NCBI RefSeq assembly: GCF_017916295.1
Contig: NZ_JAFMSS010000006.1
Location: forward strand, 186,001-250,000
Direction: 5' to 3'
Origin: Rubellimicrobium arenae
GTDB lineage: Bacteria; Pseudomonadota; Alphaproteobacteria; Rhodobacterales; Rhodobacteraceae
DNA length: 64,000 nt
The notes under the pieces were generated by a model, which was not told where the DNA came from, ran no database searches, and saw only the letters and a list, made by a program, of their open reading frames with translations. A program made the position numbers and the translations under genes. Every line of letters begins with the position of its first letter. Position 1 is the first letter of the stretch. Shown one piece after another: positions 8,133 to 17,409 of this stretch.

Positions 8133-9111
8133 CGCCACCCCGCTTGTTTCGGACCAGGAAATCGATCCTTGCCAGGAGTTCCTCGCCGCCACGGGCGTGG
8201 CAGGCTGGCGGCGCGAGCCCTTGGCCGGGGACGCGTCGGGCCGCAGGTATGAACGGCTCTGGGGACCTGAGGGGCGCACCGCCATCCTGATGGACGCCCA
8301 AGCCGAACCCGACTCCGTCGCCCCATTCCTGAGCATCGGGCAGCATCTTCTGAGCTTGGATCTCTGCGCCCCCAAAGTCCTGGCGCGGGACGGCGGCCTT
8401 CTGCTGATCGAGGATCTGGGATTTTCGCACATGGCCGGGTGGCTGGACCGGCAACCGGACGACACCCGTCTCCTGTACGGAGTGGCCGTCGACGTCCTGG
8501 GCCGCCTGCAGCCGGCCCCGCCTCCCGAGGGCCTGGTGGCGCTGACACCGCTCCGGGCCGCGGGCATGATCGCACCCTTGTGGGAGCATTACGCGCCCGA
8601 CACCGACCCCCGTCTCGCAGCCGAGGTCACGGGCCGGCTGCGCGAGGTGCTGGAAGTCCACGCCGGCACACCCAGCGTCCTGGCCTTGCGCGACTACCAT
8701 GCCGAGAACCTCGTGTGGCGCCCGGAGCGCGAAGGGACCGACCGTCTTGGCCTTCTGGACTTCCAGGATGCCCTGCTGGCCCCGCCCGAATACGACCTGG
8801 CCTCCCTCCTCCGCGATGCGAGGCGGGACACGGGAGATGAGTTGCGCACGGCCATGATGCGTCGCTTCGCGGAAGCGACGGGGCGCGAGGACGCCCAGGT
8901 CACTGCGGCCGCGGCCGTGCTGGGACTCCAACGCAACCTGCGCATCCTGGGGATCTTCGCGCGCCTCGCCCATGAAAGAGGCAAGCCCGGCTATCTGGCC
9001 TTGATGCCTCGGGTCCATGCGCACATCCGCGCGGATCTGGAACATCCGGCCCTGAGCCCGATGGCGGACCTGATCGGCAGGGCTGTCCCGCCGCCCGAGG
9101 TCCGCTCGTGA
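8125..9111 (+). CDS. amgK: N-acetylmuramate/N-acetylglucosamine kinase AmgK
   Basis: 328-residue aminoglycoside-phosphotransferase-fold sugar kinase. AmgK phosphorylates MurNAc (and GlcNAc) at C1 in the peptidoglycan recycling shortcut that bypasses de novo UDP-MurNAc synthesis. The catalytic loop is LRDYHAENLVW and the metal-binding segment is LLDFQDALLAPPEYDL. Start ATG 8125 has GGAGG upstream and overlaps tsaE by 8 nt; its stop overlaps murU by 4 nt. The AmgK-MurU pairing, known from Pseudomonas, supports the assignment over a generic phosphotransferase. Confidence 0.9.
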   Translation: MPDATPLVSDQEIDPCQEFLAATGVAGWRREPLAGDASGRRYERLWGPEGRTAILMDAQAEPDSVAPFLSIGQHLLSLDLCAPKVLARDGGLLLIEDLGFSHMAGWLDRQPDDTRLLYGVAVDVLGRLQPAPPPEGLVALTPLRAAGMIAPLWEHYAPDTDPRLAAEVTGRLREVLEVHAGTPSVLALRDYHAENLVWRPEREGTDRLGLLDFQDALLAPPEYDLASLLRDARRDTGDELRTAMMRRFAEATGREDAQVTAAAAVLGLQRNLRILGIFARLAHERGKPGYLALMPRVHAHIRADLEHPALSPMADLIGRAVPPPEVRS

Positions 9112-9791
9112 CATCGCACCCGGCCATGATCTTCGCCGCCGGGCTCGGCACCCGCATGGGGGCCCTGACGGCGGACCGGCCCAAGCCTTTGATCGAGGTG
9201 GCGGGCCGCCGTCTGATCGACCAGGCGCTGGACTTCGCCCGGGAGGCGGGCGCGGAGCCCACCGTGGTGAATGTTCACTACAAGGCGGACCAACTCCGCA
9301 CCTATCTGGCCAGCCACCCTGTTCGGATCTCGGACGAGAGCGAGCGCCTTCTCGAGACGGGCGGCGGCCTCAAGGCGGCCTTGCCGCTCTTGGGACAAGG
9401 TCCGGTCTGGACGCTCAACAGCGATGCGGCCTGGACGGGACCCAATCCGCTGATCGCCCTGGGCCAGGCGTGGTCGCCCCGAATGGAGGCCTTGCTGCTT
9501 CTGGTCCCGACTTCGCAGGCCCTGGGCTATGCGGGCCAGGGTGATTTCGACATTGACCCCACGGGGCGTCTCGCCCGGGGGACCGGTCATGTCTATACGG
9601 GCGCGCAGATCCTCCGCACCGAAGGACTGGCCGAAATTTCCGACCCTGTGTTCTCCCTGAACCGGCTTTGGGACCGGGCTGCCGCGCGGGGCGGGCTCTT
9701 TGGCCTTGTCCATGAGGGGCAATGGTGCGACGTGGGCCGGCCCGAGAACCTCCGGCTGGCGGAACGTCTGCTGCAGGCGGAGGCTGGCTGA
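9108..9791 (+). CDS. murU: N-acetylmuramate-1-phosphate uridylyltransferase MurU
   Basis: 227-residue nucleotidyltransferase with the sugar-nucleotide signature GLGTRMGALT near the N terminus and PKPLIEV shortly after. It would convert MurNAc-1-phosphate, made by the upstream AmgK, into UDP-MurNAc. Start is GTG 9108, which overlaps the amgK stop as GTGA. Its own stop overlaps the addB ATG by one base, indicating translational coupling. Assignment to MurU rather than another NTP transferase rests on length and on the AmgK partner. Confidence 0.9.
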   Translation: MTSHPAMIFAAGLGTRMGALTADRPKPLIEVAGRRLIDQALDFAREAGAEPTVVNVHYKADQLRTYLASHPVRISDESERLLETGGGLKAALPLLGQGPVWTLNSDAAWTGPNPLIALGQAWSPRMEALLLLVPTSQALGYAGQGDFDIDPTGRLARGTGHVYTGAQILRTEGLAEISDPVFSLNRLWDRAAARGGLFGLVHEGQWCDVGRPENLRLAERLLQAEAG

Positions 9792-12730
9792 TGTTCAGTT
9801 CCCCGGGGCCTCGCGTCTTCGGCCTGCCGCCCGGGGCGGACTTCGCGCGCGAGATGCTGCGCGGTCTGGCCCAGCGGCTCGACGGGGGTTCGCCCGAGAG
9901 TTGGGCCCGCGTCACGATCTATGTTCCCACCCGCCGCATGCAGCGCCAGTTGCGCGACGCCTTCGACAAAGGAGCCGCGCGGATCGTGCCGCGGATCCGC
10001 CTGATCGGCGACGTCGCGCTGGATCCGATCGGCGCTGACCTGCCGCCGCCGGTTCCGGCGCTGCGCCGTCGGTTGGAGCTGTCGCAGCTGATTGCTGCCC
10101 TCCTGGCGAGGGAACCTGACCTCGCGCCCCGGGCCCGGCTCTTCGACCTCTCGGACAGCCTGGCCGATCTGATGGAAGAGATGCAGGGCGAAGGCGTGCC
10201 GCCCTCGGCCATTGCCGGGCTCGACGTGGCGGATCTGTCCGGCCACTGGGCGCGCTCGCTCAAGTTCCTCCGCATCCTGGAGCCGTGGTTCGAAGCCGAG
10301 GGTGCGCCTGACGGCGACGCGCGGATGCGCCGCGTGGTGGACCGGCTGGAACGGCAATGGCTGACCGCCCCGCCGGCCGACCCGATGATCGTCGCCGGAG
10401 CCACGGGATCGCGCGGGGCAACGATGCGGCTCATGGAGGTGGTGTCGCGCCTGCCGCAAGGGGCGGTGGTCCTGCCCGGCTTCGACACGGACCTGCCCGG
10501 ACCGATATGGGACCGGCTCGACAGCCCGCTGACGGGCGAGGATCACCCCCAGTTCCTGTATGCTTGCCTTCTGCGCCGGCTGGGCCTCGGCCCCGCCGAA
10601 GTGGGGTCTTGGACCCCGACTCCGCCCGCCTGCGCGTTGCGCAACCGGCTGGTGTCCCTGTCCCTTCGTCCCCCACCCGTGACCGATCAATGGCTGTCCG
10701 AAGGTCCGCTCCTGGGCGACCTCGCCCCCGCCTGCGAGCATCTCACCCTGATCGAGGCCCCCTCCCCCCGGAGCGAGGCCGAAGCCATCGCGCTTCGCAT
10801 GAGGGAGGCCATCGAGGAGGGTCGGACCTGCGCCCTCGTGACGCCCGACCGGGTGCTCACGCGCGCCGTCGCGGCCGCGCTGGACCGCTGGGGGGTGAGC
10901 CCGGACGACAGCGCAGGCGAGCCTCTGCCGCTATCGCCACCGGGTCGTCTCCTGCGGCAGGTCGCGGATCTGAGGGGCGCCCGGATCTCCGGAGAGATGC
11001 TGCTGTCCCTCCTCAAGCATCCGCTCTGCCACGCCAGCAGCGACCGGGGACCCCATCTTCGCCGCACGCACGAACTGGAGCTGTCGCTCCGCCGCCGGGG
11101 TCCTCCGGTCGTTGGCTCGGCGGCGATCCGTAGCTTTGCGGCACGACAGGTCGGCCAGGATCCCGGGGTCTCCGCCTGGGCCGACTGGCTGGCCAGTTTG
11201 CTCGACCGCCTGCATCCGCGGGACGACCGGCCCTTGTCCGAGCACGTCGCCGACCACTTGGCGCTGACCGAGGCCTTTGCCTCGGCCCCGGACTCGGCCG
11301 GCACATCACCGCTCTGGCAGGAGGCTGCGGGACGCGAGGCTCGCCGGGTCTGCGATCAGCTTGCCCGCCATGCGGACGCCGGGGGACGCCTCTCGCCCCG
11401 CGACTACGCGAGCCTGTTCGATGGCGTGCTCGATACTGCCGAAGTCAGGGACCGGGACCGTGGCCATCCCCAGGCGCTGATCTGGGGCACGCTGGAATCG
11501 CGGGCGCAAACAGCCGACCTCGTCATCCTCGGCGGCATGAACGAAGGGGTCTGGCCCCCGGCCGCATCGACCGATCCCTGGCTCAATCGTCGCATGCGGG
11601 AAACCGCAGGCCTGCCCCTACCCGAACGTCGCATTGGCCAGACCGCTCTGGACTACATGCTGGCCCTTGGCGCCCCGGAGGCCTGGATCACACGGGCGGT
11701 GCGGACCGACGAGGCCCCGACCGTCCCGTCGCGGTGGCTCAACCGCCTCGCCAACCTGCTCGACGGACTGCCGGGGCAAGGCGGCCCCGACGCGATCGCC
11801 CGAATGCGGGAACGCGGCGACCGATGGCTCGCACGTGCGGCAGCCCTGTCGCGCCCCCAGCAACGCCTCGAGCCGGCACCCCGGCCCTCACCCCGGCCGC
11901 CGGTCTGGGCACGCCCCCGACGCATCTCGGTCACCGCGATCGAGAGGCTGCGCCGGGACCCCTACTCCGTCTACGCCGAATCGGTGCTCCGCCTGCCGGC
12001 CCTCGACCCGCTCACGGCGGCTCCGGACGCTCCGCTGCGTGGCACCGTCATGCATCGCGCCCTGGAGAACTTCATCAAGGCCGGGGTCTCTCCGGAACAG
12101 CCCGAAGCAGCTCTCAAACTTCTTCAGACCGCCTCCGAGGTGTTTGAAACAGATTGCGCCTGGCCCGTGATGCGACGGTTGTGGCTGGCCCATCTGGCGC
12201 GGGTGGCTCCGTGGTTCCTTGAAACCGAAGCCGACCGCCGCACCCGGGCCACGCCCCAGCTCTTCGAAACCAAGGGCGAGATCGAGCTGCCCGGCCTTGG
12301 CATCGTCCTCGTGGCCAAGGCGGATCGCATCGACCTCACCCCGGACCGCAAGGCGGTCATCCTCGACTACAAGACCGGGCAGGTCCCGACCGAAAAGCAG
12401 CAGAAGCAGTTCGCAAAGCAGCTGCTCCTCATGGCGGCAATGGCCGAACGAGGCGCCTTCGGGGCCTTGGGGGCCCTCAAAGTCGCGGATGCCGCCTTCG
12501 TCGGGCTCGGGTCGAATCCTCAGGTCATCAGGGCGCCCCTGTCCGAGATCTCGCCCGATCAGGTCTGGGAGGAACTCCAGGTCCTCCTGCGCGCCTGGAT
12601 GGACCCCGCGCGCGGCTTCTCGGCGCGCATGGCGGTCGAGCGGGAAGATTGGGAAGGCGACCATGACCATCTTGCACGATACGGCGAATGGGATCATGCG
12701 ACCCCCGTGACGCCGGAGGACATGGTCTGA
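9791..12730 (+). CDS. addB: Double-strand break repair protein AddB
   Basis: 979-residue subunit of the AddAB helicase-nuclease, the alphaproteobacterial functional equivalent of RecBCD that resects DNA ends to Chi-like sites for RecA loading. The C-terminal RecB-type nuclease domain is visible from LRGTVMHRALENF (about residue 770) to the catalytic ILDYKTGQVPT. The N-terminal helicase-like part begins with VFGLPPGADFAREML. ATG 9791 overlaps the murU stop. It is followed after 43 bp by addA on the same strand. Confidence 0.96.
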   Translation: MFSSPGPRVFGLPPGADFAREMLRGLAQRLDGGSPESWARVTIYVPTRRMQRQLRDAFDKGAARIVPRIRLIGDVALDPIGADLPPPVPALRRRLELSQLIAALLAREPDLAPRARLFDLSDSLADLMEEMQGEGVPPSAIAGLDVADLSGHWARSLKFLRILEPWFEAEGAPDGDARMRRVVDRLERQWLTAPPADPMIVAGATGSRGATMRLMEVVSRLPQGAVVLPGFDTDLPGPIWDRLDSPLTGEDHPQFLYACLLRRLGLGPAEVGSWTPTPPACALRNRLVSLSLRPPPVTDQWLSEGPLLGDLAPACEHLTLIEAPSPRSEAEAIALRMREAIEEGRTCALVTPDRVLTRAVAAALDRWGVSPDDSAGEPLPLSPPGRLLRQVADLRGARISGEMLLSLLKHPLCHASSDRGPHLRRTHELELSLRRRGPPVVGSAAIRSFAARQVGQDPGVSAWADWLASLLDRLHPRDDRPLSEHVADHLALTEAFASAPDSAGTSPLWQEAAGREARRVCDQLARHADAGGRLSPRDYASLFDGVLDTAEVRDRDRGHPQALIWGTLESRAQTADLVILGGMNEGVWPPAASTDPWLNRRMRETAGLPLPERRIGQTALDYMLALGAPEAWITRAVRTDEAPTVPSRWLNRLANLLDGLPGQGGPDAIARMRERGDRWLARAAALSRPQQRLEPAPRPSPRPPVWARPRRISVTAIERLRRDPYSVYAESVLRLPALDPLTAAPDAPLRGTVMHRALENFIKAGVSPEQPEAALKLLQTASEVFETDCAWPVMRRLWLAHLARVAPWFLETEADRRTRATPQLFETKGEIELPGLGIVLVAKADRIDLTPDRKAVILDYKTGQVPTEKQQKQFAKQLLLMAAMAERGAFGALGALKVADAAFVGLGSNPQVIRAPLSEISPDQVWEELQVLLRAWMDPARGFSARMAVEREDWEGDHDHLARYGEWDHATPVTPEDMV

Positions 12731-12773
12731 TAGCGTCGGACCCGACGCCACCCAGGACCTCGCCCGCTTCCGG

Positions 12774-15700
12774 ATGACCGCTCCCCGCCCGACCTTCCTG
12801 GCCGACCACCCGGCGGCCGAGCGGCAGCGCCAAGCCGCGGATCCTCTGGCCTCGACGTGGCTCTCGGCCAACGCGGGCAGCGGAAAGACCCGCGTGCTCA
12901 CCGATCGGGTGGCACGGCTCCTGCTGGCTGGGGTCGATCCCGCCAACATCCTGTGCCTCACCTACACCAAGGCCGCAGCCGCCGAGATGCAGACCCGCCT
13001 GTTCCGTCGGCTGGGCGGCTGGGCGATGAAGGAGGATGACCAGCTCATCGAGGAGCTCCGCCTTCTTGGCCTGACCGAAGGCTTGGAGCCCGTGAACCTT
13101 CGGGAGGCGCGCCGTCTTTTCGCTCAGGCCCTCGAGACGCCGGGCGGCCTCAAGATCCAGACGATCCACGCGTTCTGCGCCTCGCTTCTGCGTCGCTTTC
13201 CACTCGAAGCCGGGGTCTCGCCGCAGTTCCGCGAGCTGGACGACCGTGGCATGGCTCTGCTGCGGGCCGAGGTGGCCGAGGATATGGCCACGGGTTCCCA
13301 AGCGCCCCTGGTGGATGCCGTGGCGCAGCACCTGTCCGGCGATGCCTTCGAACGCATGCTGGAGGAGATCGCAGGAAAGCGTGAAGCGTTCTGGCCCGGT
13401 CCCAGCGAGGCTGACCTTCGCGGGCTGCTCGATCTGGCAGAGGACGTGACCGAAGAGTCGCTCCTGGCCTGCATCGAGTCCACTGAACGGCGGCAGCTGC
13501 TACGGGACGTCGTCACGCTGTGCGGCACCGGCACCGTCACGGACAAGAAGGCGGGCGTCGCGCTGGCCCGGGTCTGCGCCCAGGTCCGGTTCAGCCTCGA
13601 CAGTCTGGCCGAGCTTGAACGGTGGTTCCTATACGGTGAGAGCGCAGAAAAGAGCGGCCCCTACACCGCCAAGATCGGGGCCTTCCCGACCAAGGCGCTC
13701 CGGACCAAGGAGCCCGAACTCGTCGAGCGTCTCGAGGAGCTGATGAAGGAGGTGGAGGCCGCGCGCGACCTGCGGCTCTGCCTGGCGGCGCACGCCCGCA
13801 ACCGCGACCTCCATGCCTTCGCAAGCGCCTTCGTGGACGCCTATGAGCGCAAGAAGCTGGCCCGCGGCCTCCTGGATTTCGACGACCTCATCGCACGCGC
13901 GCGGAGCTTGCTGACCGATCCGGCCGTGGCCCAGTGGGTGCTCTGGCGCCTTGATGGCGGCATTGACCACATCCTCGTGGACGAAGCGCAGGACACATCG
14001 CCGGGCCAGTGGGCGGTGATCGAGAAGTTGGCCGACGAGTTCGCGGCCGGGGAAGGGCGGGACCCGCAACGCCGTCGCACGATCTTTGTCGTCGGGGACC
14101 GCAAGCAGTCGATCTTCTCGTTCCAGGGAGCGGACGCCGAAGGCTTCGACCGCATGCAGGCGCATTTCGGCGAACGGTTGGGCCGGATCGGTCAAACGCT
14201 CCAGTCCACTGCGCTGGAGTATTCGTTCCGCTCCTCCGAAGCCGTCCTGCGGGTCGTGGACGCCACGTTCCAGGACCATGAGGGCCTGGGGGATGCCGCG
14301 CCGCATCACCTTGCCTTCAAGGCCGGAATGCCGGGTCGGGTCGATCTCTGGCCCGCCATTCCCAAGGCCGAGAAGACCCGGGAGGAGCGTCACTGGACGG
14401 ACCCGGTCGATTCGGAGGATCCGCGAAGCGAGTCGATCCTGCTGGCCGAGCAGGTGGCCCGATCGGTCGAGGAAATCCTCCGGGACGGCACCCTGCCTGT
14501 GGAGGTGGATGGGACCTGGATGCGTCGGCCCGTGACGCCCGGCGACGTGATGATCCTGGTGCAACGCCGGAGCGCGCTGTTCTCGGCCATCATCCGGGAG
14601 CTCAAGAAGCGCAACCTCGACGTGGCCGGGGCGGACCGGCTCAAGCTGCGGGCCGAACTGGCCGTCCGCGACATCGAGGCGGTGCTCCGGTTCCTGGCTC
14701 TTCCCGACGACTCGCTGTCCCTTGCCTGCGCTCTCAAGAGCCCGCTCTTTAACTGGACCGAGAAGCAGCTCTTCCAGCTGGCCCAGCCCCGTCCCGAAGG
14801 ACAGACCCTGTGGGAGGCGCTCTGCCATGCGCCGCCCTGCGAGGCGCGGGCGATCCTCGACGACCTGCGGCGGAAATCCGACTTCCTCCGGCCCTACGAT
14901 CTCGTGAACCGACTCCTGCTCCGGCACGACGGGCGGAGGCGGCTGCTCGCCCGGCTCGGCCCCGAGGCCGAGGACGGGATCGATGCGTTCCTGTCCCAGG
15001 CGCTCTCCTATGAGCAGGAATCCGTGCCCTCCCTGACCGGCTTCCTGGAATGGAGAGGGCAGGACGAAGCGGAGGTGAAGCGCCAGATGGACGCCGCCGG
15101 CGACCGCATCCGCGTGATGACCGTTCACGGCTCCAAGGGTCTGGAAGCGCCGATCGTGTTCCTGCCCGACTGCGCCAAGCGCAATGCGCCTCCCCTGTCG
15201 CCGCTCTACTCCATGCCGGGCCGCCCTTACGTCCTGTGGGCCTGTGGCCGGAGCGACATGCCGCGTGCCATGCGGGACAGGCGGGCCTCTCTCCTCGACG
15301 CGCAGGAGCGCGAACGGCGGCGCCTGCTCTATGTGGCCATGACCCGGGCCGAGTCCTGGCTGGTCGTCTGCGCGGCCGGGGAATGTGGCCCGGAGAGCTG
15401 GCACGGCGCTGTCGAAAAGGGCCTGGATGCCTTGGAGGCGCCTCAGGTCCCGGTCCTGGACGGCATGGGCCGGCGTTATGGAGGCGACTGGGATCACCTG
15501 CCCCTGGCACCGCGCCGGGCGCGCCGTCTGCCCCAGCCGGTCGTTCCCGTGCCGGACCTGGCCCCTGTGACCACGCCCGGGCCGCACCTCCAGGCCCGCG
15601 CCCCTTCGGACCTGGGAGGGGCCAAGATCCTGGACGACGAGGACGCGGACCAGGACCCGGAAGCTGTCCGCGCCCGGTCCCTTGCGCGTGGGCACCTCAT

Positions 15701-16187
15701 GCATCTCGCGCTCGAGCACCTGCCCCGGACCTCCCCCAAGGCCGTCCTGGCGCTTTTGGCCGCCACAGAAGAGGCCTTCCTGGCCGGGGATCTCGAGCAG
15801 ATCGTCGCCGAGGCCGGCGAGCTGATCGCCAACCCCGAGCTTGCCGACCTCTTCGGGCCCGACACCCTGGCCGAGATCGAGCTCAGCGCCGAGGTGGACG
15901 GGCTGGGACGGCTTCATGGCCTGATCGACCGCCTGGTCGTGACGTCGGACATCGTCACGGCCATTGACTTCAAGACCAACCGCGTCGTTCCCAATACGGC
16001 CGAACAGGTCCCTGAGGGCATCCTTCGCCAGCTTGGCGCCTATGCGGCGATGTTGGGCGTGCTCTATCCGGGCCGGGAGATCCGCACGGCCGTCCTCTGG
16101 ACGCGGGCGGCGCAGCTGACCTACCTGCCTTCTCCTCTCGTCATGGCGGCCCTGCGCCGCGCGACCGGATCCGGCCTGCCGACTTGA
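12774..16187 (+). CDS. addA: Double-strand break repair helicase AddA
   Basis: 1137-residue UvrD/Rep-type superfamily 1 helicase with a C-terminal nuclease, the motor subunit of AddAB. Walker A is ANAGSGKT at 32-39, motif Ia region CLTYTKAAAAEMQ, Walker B ILVDEAQDTSPGQW, further motifs GDRKQSIFSFQGA and VMTVHGSKGLEAP, and the arginine motif LLYVAMTRAES. The RecB nuclease active-site motif AIDFKTNR lies near residue 1065. Length and motif order match alphaproteobacterial AddA. The very long antisense reading frame across this gene is a GC-driven shadow. Confidence 0.97.
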   Translation: MTAPRPTFLADHPAAERQRQAADPLASTWLSANAGSGKTRVLTDRVARLLLAGVDPANILCLTYTKAAAAEMQTRLFRRLGGWAMKEDDQLIEELRLLGLTEGLEPVNLREARRLFAQALETPGGLKIQTIHAFCASLLRRFPLEAGVSPQFRELDDRGMALLRAEVAEDMATGSQAPLVDAVAQHLSGDAFERMLEEIAGKREAFWPGPSEADLRGLLDLAEDVTEESLLACIESTERRQLLRDVVTLCGTGTVTDKKAGVALARVCAQVRFSLDSLAELERWFLYGESAEKSGPYTAKIGAFPTKALRTKEPELVERLEELMKEVEAARDLRLCLAAHARNRDLHAFASAFVDAYERKKLARGLLDFDDLIARARSLLTDPAVAQWVLWRLDGGIDHILVDEAQDTSPGQWAVIEKLADEFAAGEGRDPQRRRTIFVVGDRKQSIFSFQGADAEGFDRMQAHFGERLGRIGQTLQSTALEYSFRSSEAVLRVVDATFQDHEGLGDAAPHHLAFKAGMPGRVDLWPAIPKAEKTREERHWTDPVDSEDPRSESILLAEQVARSVEEILRDGTLPVEVDGTWMRRPVTPGDVMILVQRRSALFSAIIRELKKRNLDVAGADRLKLRAELAVRDIEAVLRFLALPDDSLSLACALKSPLFNWTEKQLFQLAQPRPEGQTLWEALCHAPPCEARAILDDLRRKSDFLRPYDLVNRLLLRHDGRRRLLARLGPEAEDGIDAFLSQALSYEQESVPSLTGFLEWRGQDEAEVKRQMDAAGDRIRVMTVHGSKGLEAPIVFLPDCAKRNAPPLSPLYSMPGRPYVLWACGRSDMPRAMRDRRASLLDAQERERRRLLYVAMTRAESWLVVCAAGECGPESWHGAVEKGLDALEAPQVPVLDGMGRRYGGDWDHLPLAPRRARRLPQPVVPVPDLAPVTTPGPHLQARAPSDLGGAKILDDEDADQDPEAVRARSLARGHLMHLALEHLPRTSPKAVLALLAATEEAFLAGDLEQIVAEAGELIANPELADLFGPDTLAEIELSAEVDGLGRLHGLIDRLVVTSDIVTAIDFKTNRVVPNTAEQVPEGILRQLGAYAAMLGVLYPGREIRTAVLWTRAAQLTYLPSPLVMAALRRATGSGLPT

Positions 16188-16212
16188 CGCCTACGGAAGC
16201 GCTCCATACCTT
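16184..16212 (+). promoter_or_regulatory. Possible sigma-70 promoter for trxA-hslV
   Basis: TTGACG (16184-16189), 17-nt spacer, TACCTT (16207-16212), overlapping the addA stop codon. The -35 is good and the -10 is weak (3 of 6). It lies about 60 bp before the trxA ATG. Confidence 0.4.
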
Positions 16213-16272
16213 CGCCGTCCGACCCCACGCGTTGCGTCCCTTGTGCCGCGACGCTCTTGCAGGAGTGCCATC

Positions 16273-16593
16273 ATGGCCACCGTTCCCGTTACGGACGCGA
16301 CCTTCGACGCCGAGGTCCGCAATTCCTCCGTTCCCGTGGTCGTCGACTTCTGGGCCGAATGGTGCGGTCCTTGCCGGATGATCGGCCCGGCCCTCGAGGA
16401 ACTGTCCACCCAGTACGGCGACCGCGTGAAGATCGCGAAGGTCAACGTGGACGAAAACCCGAACGCGGCCGCCCAGCTCGGCGTGCGCGGCATCCCCGCC
16501 CTGTTCCTGTTCAAGGACGGCAAGCCCGTTTCGAACCGGGCCGGGGCCGCGCCCAAGGCCGCGCTCCAGGCCTGGATCGACTCGGCCATCTGA
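16273..16593 (+). CDS. trxA: Thioredoxin
   Basis: 106-residue cytosolic thioredoxin with the redox pair C31/C34 in FWAEWCGPCRM and the cis-proline loop GIPALFLF. It reduces protein disulfides, ribonucleotide reductase and peroxiredoxins. Length is standard for TrxA. ATG 16273 has AGGAG 8 nt upstream; the longer reading from 16243 lacks such support. The stop overlaps the hslV ATG by one base. Placement after addA is commonly seen in this bacterial group. Confidence 0.96.
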   Translation: MATVPVTDATFDAEVRNSSVPVVVDFWAEWCGPCRMIGPALEELSTQYGDRVKIAKVNVDENPNAAAQLGVRGIPALFLFKDGKPVSNRAGAAPKAALQAWIDSAI

Positions 16594-17150
16594 TGGCTGA
16601 CGGCGATTTTCCCGGCTGGCACGGCACGACGATCCTTGCGGTCCGCAAGGAGGGACGGGTCGTGGTGGCGGGCGACGGCCAGGTCTCTCTGGGCCAGACC
16701 GTCATCAAGGGGACGGCGCGCAAGGTGCGCCGTCTCTCGCCCGGGGGGCACAGCGTGGTCGCGGGATTCGCCGGGAGCACCGCCGACGCCTTCACCCTGC
16801 TCGAACGCCTCGAGTCCAAGCTCGAGTCCTCGCCCGGCCAGCTTGCCCGCGCGGCGGTGGAGCTGGCCAAGGACTGGCGCACCGACAAATATCTCCAGAA
16901 GCTGGAAGCCATGCTGATCGTCACCGATGGGGCCACGCTCCTTGTGGTGACCGGGGCAGGCGACGTGCTCGAGCCGGAGAACGACGTCGCGGCCATCGGA
17001 TCGGGCGGAAACTATGCGCTCGCGGCGGCCCGCGCGCTCATGGACACGGATCTGGACGCCGAGACGATCGCCCGCAAGGCGATGTCCATCGCGGCCGAGA
17101 TCTGCGTCTACACGAACGGCAACCTGACGGTCGAAGCCCTGCCGTCGTGA
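16593..17150 (+). CDS. hslV: ATP-dependent protease subunit HslV (ClpQ)
   Basis: 185-residue threonine peptidase forming the double-hexamer core of the HslVU protease. The N-terminal nucleophile is T12, exposed after removal of an 11-residue propeptide (WHGTTILAVRK); GDGQVSLGQT and GSGGNYALAAARAL are family signatures. It is coupled by a one-base overlap to trxA. The partner hslU follows only after an unusually wide 259-bp gap with its own promoter-like sequence. Confidence 0.97.
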   Translation: MADGDFPGWHGTTILAVRKEGRVVVAGDGQVSLGQTVIKGTARKVRRLSPGGHSVVAGFAGSTADAFTLLERLESKLESSPGQLARAAVELAKDWRTDKYLQKLEAMLIVTDGATLLVVTGAGDVLEPENDVAAIGSGGNYALAAARALMDTDLDAETIARKAMSIAAEICVYTNGNLTVEALPS

Positions 17151-17270
17151 CGGGCCAGGGCAAGGGCGGGCGCCGACACCCGGATTCGGCTGTCCGTCCC
17201 TTTGCGCCACGTTGCAGCAGGCCCCGAGCCGGCGCGGGGGCCTCCGATCGCGAGGCCGGATGCATCCGGG

Positions 17271-17290
17271 CCGGGGCGGGCCGGGGCGGG
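17271..17290 (+). repeat. 10-bp perfect tandem repeat, two copies
   Basis: The decamer CCGGGGCGGG occurs twice back to back in the hslV-hslU gap. It may reflect replication slippage in a GC-rich spacer; no function is evident. Confidence 0.6.
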
Positions 17291-17349
17291 TCCGTGGGGC
17301 CTCGGCTCGCTCCGCTTGCCCGCTCCGGGCGTCCGTGGCCTGACTGCGC

Positions 17350-17378
17350 CTTGAGCACCCAGCCCGCCGGCCCCATCT
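17350..17378 (+). promoter_or_regulatory. RpoH (sigma-32) type heat-shock promoter for hslU
   Basis: CTTGAG (17350-17355), 15-nt spacer, CCCCATCT (17371-17378). This reproduces the enterobacterial sigma-32 pattern CTTGA-N13-17-CCCCATNT and has the alphaproteobacterial CTTG at the expected 17-18 nt spacing. It ends 31 bp before the hslU ATG. Regulation is inferred; HslU is a classical heat-shock protein. Confidence 0.55.
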
Positions 17379-17409
17379 GGAGCCTGACCACCTTCATCCG
17401 AAAGCGACC

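Noticed and set aside
13629..15917. 762-codon minus-strand open frame
   Set aside because: Antisense to addA, whose motifs are complete; long shadow frames are expected at high GC.
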